From assembly GCA_964352025.1 (NCBI GenBank), contig CAYGPZ010000002.1:186001-250000 (forward strand): 64,000 nt of DNA, in the 5' to 3' direction. Positions 25,795 to 34,934 of the stretch are shown in pieces (within the stretch, counting starts at the first letter, position 1; each line of letters begins with the position of its first letter). This stretch comes from Hirschia sp964352025 (GTDB taxonomy: Bacteria; Pseudomonadota; Alphaproteobacteria; Caulobacterales; Hyphomonadaceae). The notes beneath the pieces are model-generated. The model had not been told where the DNA came from and did not search any database. It worked only from the letters and a program-made list of their open reading frames with translations. A program made the translations under genes and the position numbers.

Positions 25795-26745
25795 ATGAAA
25801 TCCCCAGATCATCTACCTGACTTCGCTATCGAATTGAGCGGATTGAAAAAGACGTATGCTGCAAAAGGTAAGGTAGAAGAGAAGCACGCATTAAAAGGTG
25901 TAAATCTACAAATACCTAGAGGTTCTATTTTTGGACTCTTGGGGCCTAATGGTGCTGGTAAATCGACGTTGATTAATGTCGTTTCGGGGCTGGTCAATAA
26001 ATCTGAAGGGCAAGTGAAGGTCTGGGATTATAACCTAGACAAAAATCCCCGTGAAGTTGCGGCGGCTTTGGGCATTGTTCCGCAAGAAATTAATATGGAC
26101 CCATTTTTCACTCCGCGTGAAAGTATGGAATTAATGGCGGGATTTTACGGCGTACCGGAAAGTGAGCGTCGCTCCGATGAGATTCTTGAAGCTCTGGGAT
26201 TGGGAGATAAAAAGGAAGCGTATGTCAGGCAGTTGTCTGGTGGGATGAAACGCCGACTAATGGTTGCTAAAGCAATGGTCCATGCGCCGCCAATTTTGAT
26301 TTTGGATGAACCAACAGCCGGTGTTGATGTCGAATTGCGTCGTCAATTGTGGGAATATGTGAAGGAACTTCACGCTAAGGGCACAACGATCGTTCTAACG
26401 ACCCACTATTTGGAAGAAGCTCAGGAAATGTGTGATCAGATTGCGATTATCAATCATGGTGAAGTGATCGCGAGTGAGAGCACAGATAAATTATTATCTC
26501 GTTTGGATCGCAAAAAACTAATTGTTCAGCCTGAAATTCCATTGGGCAGCGTTCCTGAAGAGCTAAAAGACCTTGATATCGTTCAAAGAGTGGATGGCGC
26601 GATTATTGTGTCTTATCGTGCAAATGAAACGCGGGTCATGGATTTATTGACCCAAATTCGTGGCGCAGGTGTTCGGATTAAAGATTTGGCCACAGAGGAA
26701 GCTGATCTAGAGGATGTTTTTGTCTCAATGACGAAGGACGATTGA
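25795..26745 (+). CDS. ABC transporter ATP-binding protein, orphan
   Basis: A 316-residue ATPase subunit of an ABC-2-type exporter. Walker A is GPNGAGKST, the signature is LSGGMKRRLM and Walker B is ILILDEPTAGVD, with the switch His in LTTHY. A C-terminal domain of about 90 residues follows the ATPase core, as in the multidrug/polysaccharide export subfamily. Its permease is normally the next gene, but cysD follows here, so the partner must be encoded elsewhere. Substrate unknown. Confidence 0.9.
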   Translation: MKSPDHLPDFAIELSGLKKTYAAKGKVEEKHALKGVNLQIPRGSIFGLLGPNGAGKSTLINVVSGLVNKSEGQVKVWDYNLDKNPREVAAALGIVPQEINMDPFFTPRESMELMAGFYGVPESERRSDEILEALGLGDKKEAYVRQLSGGMKRRLMVAKAMVHAPPILILDEPTAGVDVELRRQLWEYVKELHAKGTTIVLTTHYLEEAQEMCDQIAIINHGEVIASESTDKLLSRLDRKKLIVQPEIPLGSVPEELKDLDIVQRVDGAIIVSYRANETRVMDLLTQIRGAGVRIKDLATEEADLEDVFVSMTKDD

Positions 26746-26954
26746 GGGCGGCGTTTTTTTTTAAACCGCTTGTTTAAGTTTATCTAATGGATCAGATAAG
26801 CGTATTGATCAGTCTTAACCATTGTCTCTGCTTCCTGTCAGGATTATCGGTTCCTATCTGTTGTTAAACAGATGCTGAGCCGTGGTGTTTTCTTGAAAGC
26901 ATAACAAGTTATAGTTCAGCGGTGTGACGGTAAAAGTTATAAAATTGGTCGATA
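26746..26954. promoter_or_regulatory. Upstream region of the cys operon with inverted repeats
   Basis: It holds two small palindromes, TTATCT-8-AGATAA at 26780-26799 and ATCTGTT-4-AACAGAT at 26856-26873, and a TTAACCAT motif resembling a CtrA half-site near 26815. These are candidate operators for the sulfate-activation genes. No known riboswitch was recognised. Confidence 0.35.
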
Positions 26955-27875
26955 ATGTCTAAAAGTAAAATACCAGAAGCGAATTTGACTCACCTTCAAC
27001 GTTTGGAAGCTGAGAGCATTCACATCATGCGGGAGGTTGCCGCAGAGGCTGAGAAGCCTGTGATGCTATATTCCGTGGGTAAAGATTCCGCTGTGATGTT
27101 GCATTTAGCGAAGAAGGCATTTTATCCGTCCGCGCCTCCTTTTCCATTGATGCATGTTGATACAACGTGGAAATTTAAAGCCATGTACGAGATGCGCGAA
27201 AAAGCGGCTCAAGATGCTGGTATGGAATTGCTTGTCTATCAAAACCCAGAAGCCAAGGAAAAAGGGATTAACCCGTTTGACCATGGTTCGCTGCACACTG
27301 ATATGTGGAAGACGGAAGGTCTGAAGCAAGCATTGACCAAATATGGTTTTGATGCAGCTTTTGGTGGTGCGCGTCGTGATGAGGAAAAATCACGTGCCAA
27401 AGAACGTATTTTCTCTTTTAGAACAGCTAATCATCGCTGGGACCCGAAAAATCAGCGTCCTGAGCTTTGGAAGCAATACAATATGCGCAAAGCTAAAGAT
27501 GAAAGCATTCGTGTATTCCCGATTTCCAATTGGACGGAATTGGATATCTGGCAGTACATACACTTGGAAAATATCGATATTGTACCTCTGTACAAAGCAG
27601 CCAAACGCCCAGTTGTAGAGCGCGACGGCATGTTGCTGATGGTCGATGATGAACGCTTCCCACTTAAAGAAGGTGAAGTGCCGGAGATGAAGTCCATCCG
27701 GTTTAGAACACTTGGATGTTACCCGCTAACTGGTGCCGTTGAGAGTGAAGCTGCGACTTTGCCTGAGATTATTCAGGAAATGCTCCTCACCACGACATCA
27801 GAACGCCAAGGGCGCGCGATTGATCATGATCAGTCCGCATCAATGGAGAAAAAGAAGCAGGAAGGGTATTTCTAA
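26955..27875 (+). CDS. cysD: Sulfate adenylyltransferase subunit 2
   Basis: The small catalytic subunit of ATP sulfurylase, which makes adenylylsulfate (APS) from sulfate and ATP. The 306-residue protein carries the PP-loop SVGKDSAVMLHLAKKAF, the AFGGARRDEEKSRAKERIFS region and the C-terminal RFRTLGCYPLTGAVES block. It is the first gene of cysD-cysNC-cysQ, with one base between its stop and the next start. Confidence 0.97.
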   Translation: MSKSKIPEANLTHLQRLEAESIHIMREVAAEAEKPVMLYSVGKDSAVMLHLAKKAFYPSAPPFPLMHVDTTWKFKAMYEMREKAAQDAGMELLVYQNPEAKEKGINPFDHGSLHTDMWKTEGLKQALTKYGFDAAFGGARRDEEKSRAKERIFSFRTANHRWDPKNQRPELWKQYNMRKAKDESIRVFPISNWTELDIWQYIHLENIDIVPLYKAAKRPVVERDGMLLMVDDERFPLKEGEVPEMKSIRFRTLGCYPLTGAVESEAATLPEIIQEMLLTTTSERQGRAIDHDQSASMEKKKQEGYF

Positions 27876-27876
27876 G

Positions 27877-29805
27877 ATGAGTACTGAAACAACAAATACC
27901 CATGGCGATAAAGCCTATGAAGCTGAAGCGCTGATCGCTCAGGACATTGATGCATATCTATTGAAGCACCAGCACAAATCCATGTTACGTTTTATAACGT
28001 GTGGGTCTGTGGATGACGGTAAATCAACACTCATTGGTCGTCTGCTTTACGATTCAAAGATGATCTTTGAAGATCAATTGGCAAGTCTTGAAAACGATTC
28101 AAAGTCTGTCGGTACGCAAGGCCAAGACATTGATTTTGCATTGCTTGTTGATGGACTAGCTGCAGAGCGTGAGCAGGGCATCACAATCGATGTTGCTTAC
28201 CGTTTCTTTGCCACCGAAAAACGTAAATTCATCGTGGCGGATACGCCAGGGCATGAGCAATATACGCGCAACATGGTAACAGGAGCGTCAACGGCTGACC
28301 TTGCGGTTATTTTGATTGATGCACGTCAAGGTGTTCTAACGCAGACGAAACGCCACTCATACCTTGTGAATTTGCTTGGCATCAAAAATGTCGTGCTGGC
28401 TGTCAATAAAATGGACCTCATTGGTTACAGCCAAGAATGGTTTGACGAAATTGTTGAAAATTATAAAGAGTTTGCTGATTCAATTGGGATGTCAGAATTT
28501 ACTGCTATTCCGATCTCAGGCCTTAAAGGCGATAACATTGTTGAGAGAAGCAATGATACGCCTTGGTATCAAGGGCCGACTTTACTGTCTCACCTAGAAG
28601 AAGCGCCTATCAATGATACATTGATGGCTGACCGTGATTTCCGCATGTCGGTACAGTGGGTGAACCGTCCAAATCTGGACTTTCGTGGTTTCTCCGGCCT
28701 GATCACATCAGGTAGTATTAAACCGGGTGACGCTATTCGCGTATTGCCGACAGGTAAGACATCGACAGTTAAATCCATTGTGACAATGGATGGTGACCTT
28801 GATATCGCGACAGTTGGTCAATCAGTCACGCTGACATTTGAAGATGAGATTGATTGTTCTCGCGGTGACATTATCGCCGCATCAGATGCTCCACCTGAAG
28901 TCGCTGATCAGTTTGAAGCGACGATTGTGTGGATGGCAGAAGATGAGATGCTGTCTGGGCGTCCTTATCTTTTAAAGATTGGCGCAAATACAGTTTCTGC
29001 AACAATCACTGAGCCTAAATACGAAGTGAATGTGAATACGGCAGGGCAGTTGCCTTCAAAAATACTGAGTTTGAATTCAATTGGTGTTTGTAACATTGCG
29101 ACCTCCAAGCCTATTACATTTGAGGCATATGCCGATAATCCTGATATGGGTGGGTTTATCCTGATTGACCGAATGACAAATGCGACTGTCGCTGCAGGTA
29201 TGATCCATTTTGCATTGCGCCGTTCTCAGAATATTCACTGGCAGGCTGTGGATGTTGATAAAGAAGCGCACGCCGCTCAGAAAAACCAAACAGCGCGTCT
29301 ATTGTGGTTCACTGGTTTGTCCGGTTCAGGTAAATCGACAATTGCCAATCTTGTTGAGAAGAAATTGTTTGCATTGAACAAGCACACATTCTTGCTGGAC
29401 GGAGACAATGTGCGTCACGGGTTGAATAAAGACCTTGGCTTTACAGATGCTGACCGTGTTGAAAATATTCGCCGCGTCGGTGAAGTGTCTAAATTGATGA
29501 CGGAATCTGGCCTGATCGTGATGACAGCCTTTATCTCTCCTTTCCAATCAGAGCGCCAAATGGTGCGTGATCTGTTTGATGAAGGCGAGTTTATCGAAGT
29601 CTTTGTTGATACACCGCTGGAAGTTGCTGAAGAGCGCGATGTTAAAGGTCTTTATAAAAAAGCGCGTGCGGGTGAACTGAAAAACTTCACGGGTATTGAT
29701 AGTCCGTATGAGGCTCCAACACAGCCGGAAATAACGGTAAACACTGTTGAAATGACTGCGGAAGCAGCAGCAGACCTTATTGTTGAAAAGTTGATGGCGC
29801 TATGA
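27877..29805 (+). CDS. cysNC: Sulfate adenylyltransferase subunit 1 / APS kinase fusion
   Basis: A 642-residue two-domain enzyme. The N-terminal CysN GTPase (about residues 35-440) has GSVDDGKSTLIGRLLYDS, DTPGHEQY and NKMDL and drives APS formation by CysD. The C-terminal CysC kinase (about 470-642) has FTGLSGSGKSTIA and LDGDNVRHGLNKDLGF and phosphorylates APS to PAPS. The frame is open 48 codons upstream inside cysD, but the ATG at 27877 begins the conserved protein. It overlaps cysQ by four bases (ATGA), which suggests translational coupling. Confidence 0.97.
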   Translation: MSTETTNTHGDKAYEAEALIAQDIDAYLLKHQHKSMLRFITCGSVDDGKSTLIGRLLYDSKMIFEDQLASLENDSKSVGTQGQDIDFALLVDGLAAEREQGITIDVAYRFFATEKRKFIVADTPGHEQYTRNMVTGASTADLAVILIDARQGVLTQTKRHSYLVNLLGIKNVVLAVNKMDLIGYSQEWFDEIVENYKEFADSIGMSEFTAIPISGLKGDNIVERSNDTPWYQGPTLLSHLEEAPINDTLMADRDFRMSVQWVNRPNLDFRGFSGLITSGSIKPGDAIRVLPTGKTSTVKSIVTMDGDLDIATVGQSVTLTFEDEIDCSRGDIIAASDAPPEVADQFEATIVWMAEDEMLSGRPYLLKIGANTVSATITEPKYEVNVNTAGQLPSKILSLNSIGVCNIATSKPITFEAYADNPDMGGFILIDRMTNATVAAGMIHFALRRSQNIHWQAVDVDKEAHAAQKNQTARLLWFTGLSGSGKSTIANLVEKKLFALNKHTFLLDGDNVRHGLNKDLGFTDADRVENIRRVGEVSKLMTESGLIVMTAFISPFQSERQMVRDLFDEGEFIEVFVDTPLEVAEERDVKGLYKKARAGELKNFTGIDSPYEAPTQPEITVNTVEMTAEAAADLIVEKLMAL

Positions 29806-30548
29806 GTGAATTAAGTGACGCAGAATTAGCAGCGCAGCTGGCAAATGCGGCAGGTAAAATTCTGTTGGACGTGCGCGAATCTGGTCTTGTCGATGGCAAA
29901 GCACTTGGCAAGACAGGTGATGAGACATCCAACGCCTTTTTGATGAAGGCGCTTCAGCATCAACGCCCTGATGATGCGATTTTGTCTGAAGAAAGTAAGG
30001 ATGATAAATCCAGACTAGAAAAATCACGTGTCTGGATAATCGATCCTGTCGATGGCACACGTGAATATGGTGAGGGACGTACCGACTGGGCTGTGCACGT
30101 AGCGTTGTCTATCGATGGCAAGCCTTCAATTGGTGCGGTTGCACTTCCGGGAATGGATGTTGTTCTACGCTCCGACGAGCCTCCTGCCCTTAAGTCGATG
30201 AATAATCCGCCCAGAATGCTGGTTTCACGATCTCGTCCAGGTAAAGAAGCAACAGCAGTGGCCCAAGCCATGGGGGCTGAATTGCTACCAATGGGCTCAG
30301 CAGGTGCTAAAGCTATGGCTGTTGTACGTGGTGAGGCTGATATTTATCTGCATTCAGGCGGGCAATATGAATGGGATAATTGTGCGCCTATCGCTGTCGC
30401 CAATGCGGCAGGTTTGCATACATGTCGTATGGATGGATCAGAGTTTAAATATAACTGTGATGACACATACCTTCCAGACTTACTTATCTGCCGTCCCGAG
30501 TTAGCTGATGCAGCTCGAAAAGCAATTGATGCGTTGGATCTAGACTAA
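29802..30548 (+). CDS. cysQ: 3'(2'),5'-bisphosphate nucleotidase
   Basis: Removes 3'-phosphoadenosine-5'-phosphate left after PAPS use, and so keeps sulfate assimilation or sulfotransfer going. The 248-residue protein belongs to the inositol monophosphatase superfamily: SEESKDD metal site, WIIDPVDGTREY signature and the C-terminal WDNCAPIAVANAAG motif. It overlaps cysNC by ATGA, and is the last gene of the operon. Since PAPS reduction genes are absent here, use of PAPS either for cysteine or for sulfation remains open. Confidence 0.94.
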   Translation: MSELSDAELAAQLANAAGKILLDVRESGLVDGKALGKTGDETSNAFLMKALQHQRPDDAILSEESKDDKSRLEKSRVWIIDPVDGTREYGEGRTDWAVHVALSIDGKPSIGAVALPGMDVVLRSDEPPALKSMNNPPRMLVSRSRPGKEATAVAQAMGAELLPMGSAGAKAMAVVRGEADIYLHSGGQYEWDNCAPIAVANAAGLHTCRMDGSEFKYNCDDTYLPDLLICRPELADAARKAIDALDLD

Positions 30549-30649
30549 TTTACAAAGCAAAGTTTTGAACGTTTCTGTATGCTTGGCTTTCTTTTTTGAG
30601 TGAGCGCGCCTACATAGCGTATTGAATAGTTAATGTAGAGGAGTCTGCT

Positions 30650-31495
30650 GTGAGCGACGCACTTAATTCCACTGTCGAAATTGCCTGCCCGCGTGGGACT
30701 ATTAAAACGGGTCCAGATGCTCCACTAACATTCTTCTTAGGGCCTTGTGCGCTTGAAAATCGTGAACATGCTTTATTCATGTCCAATGCGATTTTGGAAA
30801 TTGCGGACAAGCTTGGTGCTCAGGTCGTTTACAAAACATCTTTTGACAAAGCGAACCGGACGTCCATGTCTGGATATCGTGGTCTGGAATTGAATGAAGC
30901 GTTGGATATCTTTCAGGAAGTGAAAGAAACAACCGGCTTACCTATGCTGACGGATGTTCACTTGCCAGAGCAGTGTGAAAAAGTGGCGAAGGTTGTCGAT
31001 GTTTTGCAGATTCCTGCATTCCTTTGTCGCCAGACAGATATGCTTCAAGCTGCAGCAGAAACTGGTGCTGTTGTCAAAGTGAAAAAGGGACAGTTTCTTG
31101 CGCCTTGGGACATGAAAAATGTCGTCAATAAATTGATCGCGATGGGCGCGAAGGATGTGTTGCTGACGGAACGCGGTTCTTCATTTGGCTATAATGCATT
31201 GGTGACTGATATGCGTGGTTTGCCGGAAATGGCAGCTATGGCACCCGTGGTTATTGATGCGACGCACTCAGTGCAACAACCAGGCGGTAAAGGTGGATCC
31301 ACTGGCGGGCAGCGTGAGTATGTACCAGTAATCGCCAAGGCCGCTGTTGCGGTGGGTGTATCAGGTGTATTCTTGGAGACTCATCAGGACCCAGACACAG
31401 CACCATCTGATGGGCCTAACATGGTTATTCTCTCTGAGCTTGAAAAGCTGATGAGCGAATTGATCCAGATCAATAACTTGGTGAAGAGCTTCTAA
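30650..31495 (+). CDS. kdsA: 3-deoxy-8-phosphooctulonate synthase
   Basis: Condenses phosphoenolpyruvate with arabinose-5-phosphate to make KDO-8-phosphate for LPS core. The 281-residue protein has the family blocks FFLGPCALENREHAL, YKTSFDKANRTS, VKVKKGQFLAPWDMKNV and the C-terminal FLETHQDPDTAPSDGPNM. The start is GTG, with GAGGAG seven bases before it. It is followed by a terminator and is about 100 bases from cysQ. Confidence 0.97.
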   Translation: MSDALNSTVEIACPRGTIKTGPDAPLTFFLGPCALENREHALFMSNAILEIADKLGAQVVYKTSFDKANRTSMSGYRGLELNEALDIFQEVKETTGLPMLTDVHLPEQCEKVAKVVDVLQIPAFLCRQTDMLQAAAETGAVVKVKKGQFLAPWDMKNVVNKLIAMGAKDVLLTERGSSFGYNALVTDMRGLPEMAAMAPVVIDATHSVQQPGGKGGSTGGQREYVPVIAKAAVAVGVSGVFLETHQDPDTAPSDGPNMVILSELEKLMSELIQINNLVKSF

Positions 31496-31512
31496 GCTCA
31501 ATCTAGAATTTT

Positions 31513-31551
31513 AAAAAAGCCTCGCAGTTTGTAAATTGCGAGGCTTTTTTT
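31513..31551. terminator. Bidirectional terminator between kdsA and galE
   Basis: Stem AAAAAAGCCTCGCA/TGCGAGGCTTTTTT (14 bp) with T runs on both strands. Confidence 0.92.
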
Positions 31552-31563
31552 ATTTCCGAATTC

Positions 31564-32532
31564 TTATTTGGAATGCCATTTCCATGCGGATGAAACAATT
31601 GTTTCTATATCCGAACATTTTGGTTCCCAGCCGAGTACATTTTTCGCGTGGCTTGAATCAGCATAAAGTGCAGCTGGGTCACCGGGGCGGCGGTCGCCAA
31701 TAACAACATTGAATGGCTTACCCGAAGCCTTTTCAACAGCTTGGGCTATTTCCTTGACCGTTGTTCCGTTTCCAGTACCAAGATTGAAAACATCGCTTTT
31801 TCCGCCGTCAAAGAGATAATCCAATGCGCGTTTATGTGCATCGGCTAAATCATCGACATGGATGTAATCGCGAATACATGTACCGTCACGAGTATCAAAA
31901 TCATCACCGAGAATAGTGAAGGTATAGTCGTCTGATTTTGCGCCGCGTATGGCGAGTGGAATGACATGCGTTTCAGGCTCGTGACGTTCGCCAATGCGCG
32001 CTTCTGCATCTGCACCTGCAGCGTTGAAATAGCGTAGGGCGACATATTCAAAATCATGCGCGTTTGAATAGTCGGCCAGCATACGTTCCACCATTAATTT
32101 GGACCAACCATAGGGGTTTATAGGCCATTGAGGGTGTTTTTCATCAAGGGGCATATAGGTGGGTACACCGAATGATGCGCACGTTGATGAGAATATCATT
32201 TTGTCGACGCCTGCTGCCGTCATTTCTTCCATGAGGTTCAGTGTGCCGGTGACATTGTTGCGGTAATATTTTTCAGGGTCTGTAACGGATTCACCAACGA
32301 GACTTAGTGCAGCAAAATGCGCGACGGCATCAGGTTTTACAGTCTCGATAGCTTCCTTAACTGAGTTGCGATCTAGAAGGTCGCCTTGAATAAGAGGTCC
32401 CCACTGAACGAATTCTTTCCATCCCGTAGAGAGATTGTCGAAGACGGTGACATCCCAACCAGCTTCGGCGAATATTTTGCAGCAGTGGCTTCCTACATAG
32501 CCTGCTCCGCCGGTCACCAACAGTTTATTCAT
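31564..32532 (-). CDS. galE: UDP-glucose 4-epimerase
   Basis: Interconverts UDP-glucose and UDP-galactose for LPS or exopolysaccharide. The 322-residue short-chain dehydrogenase-type protein has the NAD motif GGAGYVGSH at residues 8-16, the catalytic Ser/Thr region FSSTCASFG and YGWSK (Tyr-x3-Lys), then ALRYFNAAGAD. It converges with kdsA. Related epimerases with other sugar substrates cannot be excluded from sequence alone. Confidence 0.92.
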   Translation of the reverse strand: MNKLLVTGGAGYVGSHCCKIFAEAGWDVTVFDNLSTGWKEFVQWGPLIQGDLLDRNSVKEAIETVKPDAVAHFAALSLVGESVTDPEKYYRNNVTGTLNLMEEMTAAGVDKMIFSSTCASFGVPTYMPLDEKHPQWPINPYGWSKLMVERMLADYSNAHDFEYVALRYFNAAGADAEARIGERHEPETHVIPLAIRGAKSDDYTFTILGDDFDTRDGTCIRDYIHVDDLADAHKRALDYLFDGGKSDVFNLGTGNGTTVKEIAQAVEKASGKPFNVVIGDRRPGDPAALYADSSHAKNVLGWEPKCSDIETIVSSAWKWHSK

Positions 32533-32669
32533 ACCCGTATCTTGCTCCGAAAATTTACATAGATATCTATTTGATAGATTGTATGCAGTTTATATACCGC
32601 GATTTTCTTAGCAGACTGAGAATGAAAAACGAGTATTTTTCACAGTAGTCATTAAAAGGGTTGAAGCGC

Positions 32670-33455
32670 CTATTTCCCTGTGAATTTCGGTAGTCTTTTT
32701 TGCATGAAAGCCATTGCACCTTCAAAGAAGTCTTTTGTTCTACCAGCTTTGGTTTGGTACCCAGCTTCTAGCTCCAATTGTTGTTCAACATCGTTGTTAA
32801 TAGCTTTCCATGCGAGCTTGCGAGTCAATTCAAGAGCAATAGGCGCGCCGTGGGTGAATTTCGTTGCTTGTTCTAAGGCGGTAGAGTTCAAATTTTCATC
32901 TGCAACAATATGGTTTATCATACCCATTTTATGTGCTTCTTGGGAGCTGATTTTTTCGCCGGTAAGCATAAATTCGCTTGCGCGTGCACGTCCGACGGAA
33001 TGAACTAGAAAATATGCTGATGCGCCATCTGGTACCAATCCAATATTCACAAATGCTTGCTGAAAATATGCGCTCTCAGCCGCGTAAATAATGTCACAAG
33101 CTAGCGCAAGCGAACATCCAAAACCAACAGATGGTCCATTTACAGCTGCTATAGTTGGGATTGGTGAATCCATCAGGGCGTTGATCATAGGGGAATAGTA
33201 ATCTGTCAGAGACTGACCTAGATCCAGATCAGGGCCAGCTGCGATGTCTTTGCCTGACAGGTTTGCACCTGAGCAAAAGGCACGTCCCTCACCAGTTATT
33301 ATAAGAGCCTTGGCTGATTGCCCGGCCTCTATAATCGCTGATGTTATCTCGGTGTTCACGGCTGGAGAAAGTGCGTTCATCACTTCAGGTTTGTTTAATC
33401 TGATATGGGCGATATTGTCTTTGATTTCGAATGAAATTTCTGTGTAGTTGCCCAT
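32670..33455 (-). CDS. Enoyl-CoA hydratase/isomerase family protein
   Basis: A 261-residue crotonase-fold enzyme. The oxyanion-hole segments are AFCSGANLSG and AVNGPSVGFGCSLALACD. The second acidic position lies in FVNIGLVPDGASAYFL, where Asp is present and the usual first Glu is not obvious; this pattern is seen in isomerase-like members such as PaaG. It acts on acyl-CoA, probably in fatty acid or aromatic acid breakdown. It stands alone, so the exact substrate is open. Confidence 0.85.
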   Translation of the reverse strand: MGNYTEISFEIKDNIAHIRLNKPEVMNALSPAVNTEITSAIIEAGQSAKALIITGEGRAFCSGANLSGKDIAAGPDLDLGQSLTDYYSPMINALMDSPIPTIAAVNGPSVGFGCSLALACDIIYAAESAYFQQAFVNIGLVPDGASAYFLVHSVGRARASEFMLTGEKISSQEAHKMGMINHIVADENLNSTALEQATKFTHGAPIALELTRKLAWKAINNDVEQQLELEAGYQTKAGRTKDFFEGAMAFMQKRLPKFTGK

Positions 33456-33580
33456 GGTTTTCCATATCCTATAACGAATTGGTATTTGAGTTTGGCTTTA
33501 GAATGATTGATTGAGAAAATATCTCAAGTCGTACCGTTGGGTTAAGTGCTGAAGTTATTTTATCCGAGCTATGATTATAA

Positions 33581-34258
33581 TCAGACCGTGGTCAGTTTTG
33601 AGATGATTTCAAATACGTCTTCAAACATCTCGGCCGTTAGGCGACCTGTATTCGTATTATAGCGAGAGCAATGGTAACTATCGACGAGTGTGATCGGTCG
33701 GTCGAGATAGTTGAATTCGTGTTTTGCGGCGTGCGCAAATTTGTTTTCTGAGAGCTTTCCGTCAAGTGTTTTGACAGTTGAATCATGTGCGATTTTCCCA
33801 AGAGCTAGAATGACCTTTAAATCAGGCAAGGCATTCATGCGGGATACTAGGAAAGGGCGACAATTATTGATTTCTTCACCTGTCGGTTTGTTTTGTGGTG
33901 GTACGCATCGGACTGCGTTTGTGATCATCGCGTTTATGAGCTCAAGGCCGTCATCTGGCCTGACGTCATATTTGCCATTTGAAAAGCCAAATTTTTCAAG
34001 CGTGGCGTAGAGAAGGTCTCCCGCGTAATCGCCTGTAAATGGGCGTGCGGTTCTGTTTGCTCCTGTTACACCAGGAGCGAGGCCGACAATAAGTAGTTTT
34101 GCGTCGGATGGACCAAATGAATCGACTGGGGCGTTGTGCCAGTCAGGGTTTTTAGTTCGACACTCACTGAGATATTCGACCAAGCGAGGGCAACGGTCAC
34201 AATTTAATGGAGCTTCTGGCGGAAATGCGCCGTCCTCAAACGTTGTGTTCACAGCCAT
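33581..34258 (-). CDS. Family 5 uracil-DNA glycosylase (UdgB type)
   Basis: Removes uracil and related deaminated bases from DNA. The 225-residue protein shows Fe-S cluster cysteines at the N-terminus (CDRCPRL), motif A GLAPGVTGANRTARPFTGD and motif B HCSRYNTNTGRLT, the combination of family 5 enzymes. Family 4 members have a different motif A. I chose the start at 34258, with AAGGGGAG directly upstream at good spacing, over two in-frame ATGs further up. It is a single gene; no SOS box is seen. Confidence 0.88.
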   Translation of the reverse strand: MAVNTTFEDGAFPPEAPLNCDRCPRLVEYLSECRTKNPDWHNAPVDSFGPSDAKLLIVGLAPGVTGANRTARPFTGDYAGDLLYATLEKFGFSNGKYDVRPDDGLELINAMITNAVRCVPPQNKPTGEEINNCRPFLVSRMNALPDLKVILALGKIAHDSTVKTLDGKLSENKFAHAAKHEFNYLDRPITLVDSYHCSRYNTNTGRLTAEMFEDVFEIISKLTTV

Positions 34259-34345
34259 GATACTCCCCTTGGTTAAACCCGTATCTTTCATGGCATTTAG
34301 CAAACCTCAACAATAAAATGAGCATTTTAAGAGAGATGTTTTAAT

Positions 34346-34903
34346 TTAGTCGATTTGAGGATCGTCATCATCCGAATTTTCGCGTCCAATAATGTTTACG
34401 AGATCATTCAGGTCGATGAAATTGTCGGCAGCGCGTCTAAGGTCATCTGAGATCATAGGCGGTTGCGTTTTGACCGAAGAAACGACTGATACTCGAAGAC
34501 CTCTATCTTGAAGTGCTTTCACTAGGACTGTCAGATCGCCATCACCCGAGAATAGAACGACGTGATCTAGCTTGTCTGCGAGTGTTAGCATGTCGACAGC
34601 TATTTCAACGTCCATGTCACCTTTGACACGACGCCGGCCTGAAGCGTCTGTAAACTCTTTAGCTGGCTTGGTAACGACGTTGTATCCATTGTACTGAAGC
34701 CAGTCGACGAGAGGTCGAATTGGGGAATACTCTTCGTTTTCAATGAGTGCTGTGTAATAATAAGCGCGAAGTAGGCGTCCTTTTTTTCGGAATTCACCTA
34801 ATAGTCTACGGTAATCAAGTTCTACGTTTAGTGTTTTGGCTGCAGAGTATAGATTGGCACCATCAATAAAAAGGGCTATGCGCTCGTCTTTGTAAAAAGC
34901 CAT
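34346..34903 (-). CDS. NYN-domain protein (LabA/DUF88 family)
   Basis: A 185-residue protein with a PIN-like NYN fold. Conserved acidic residues occur in IALFIDGANLY, KGDMDVEIAVDML and VVLFSGDGDLTVLVKAL and should bind a metal for RNA cleavage. The family is thought to act as RNases, though few have been tested. The start at 34903 begins the conserved MAFYKDERIALF. It is divergent from folK with only 31 bases between start codons, so both promoters must overlap or reach into the neighbouring gene. Confidence 0.88.
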   Translation of the reverse strand: MAFYKDERIALFIDGANLYSAAKTLNVELDYRRLLGEFRKKGRLLRAYYYTALIENEEYSPIRPLVDWLQYNGYNVVTKPAKEFTDASGRRRVKGDMDVEIAVDMLTLADKLDHVVLFSGDGDLTVLVKALQDRGLRVSVVSSVKTQPPMISDDLRRAADNFIDLNDLVNIIGRENSDDDDPQID

Positions 34904-34934
34904 TTGGAGTTTCGCTCCCAAAATACGGGTTAGT

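Noticed and set aside
26746..26954. SAM or other known riboswitch before cysD
   Set aside because: The small palindromes do not match the conserved cores of known riboswitches as far as I can judge by eye.
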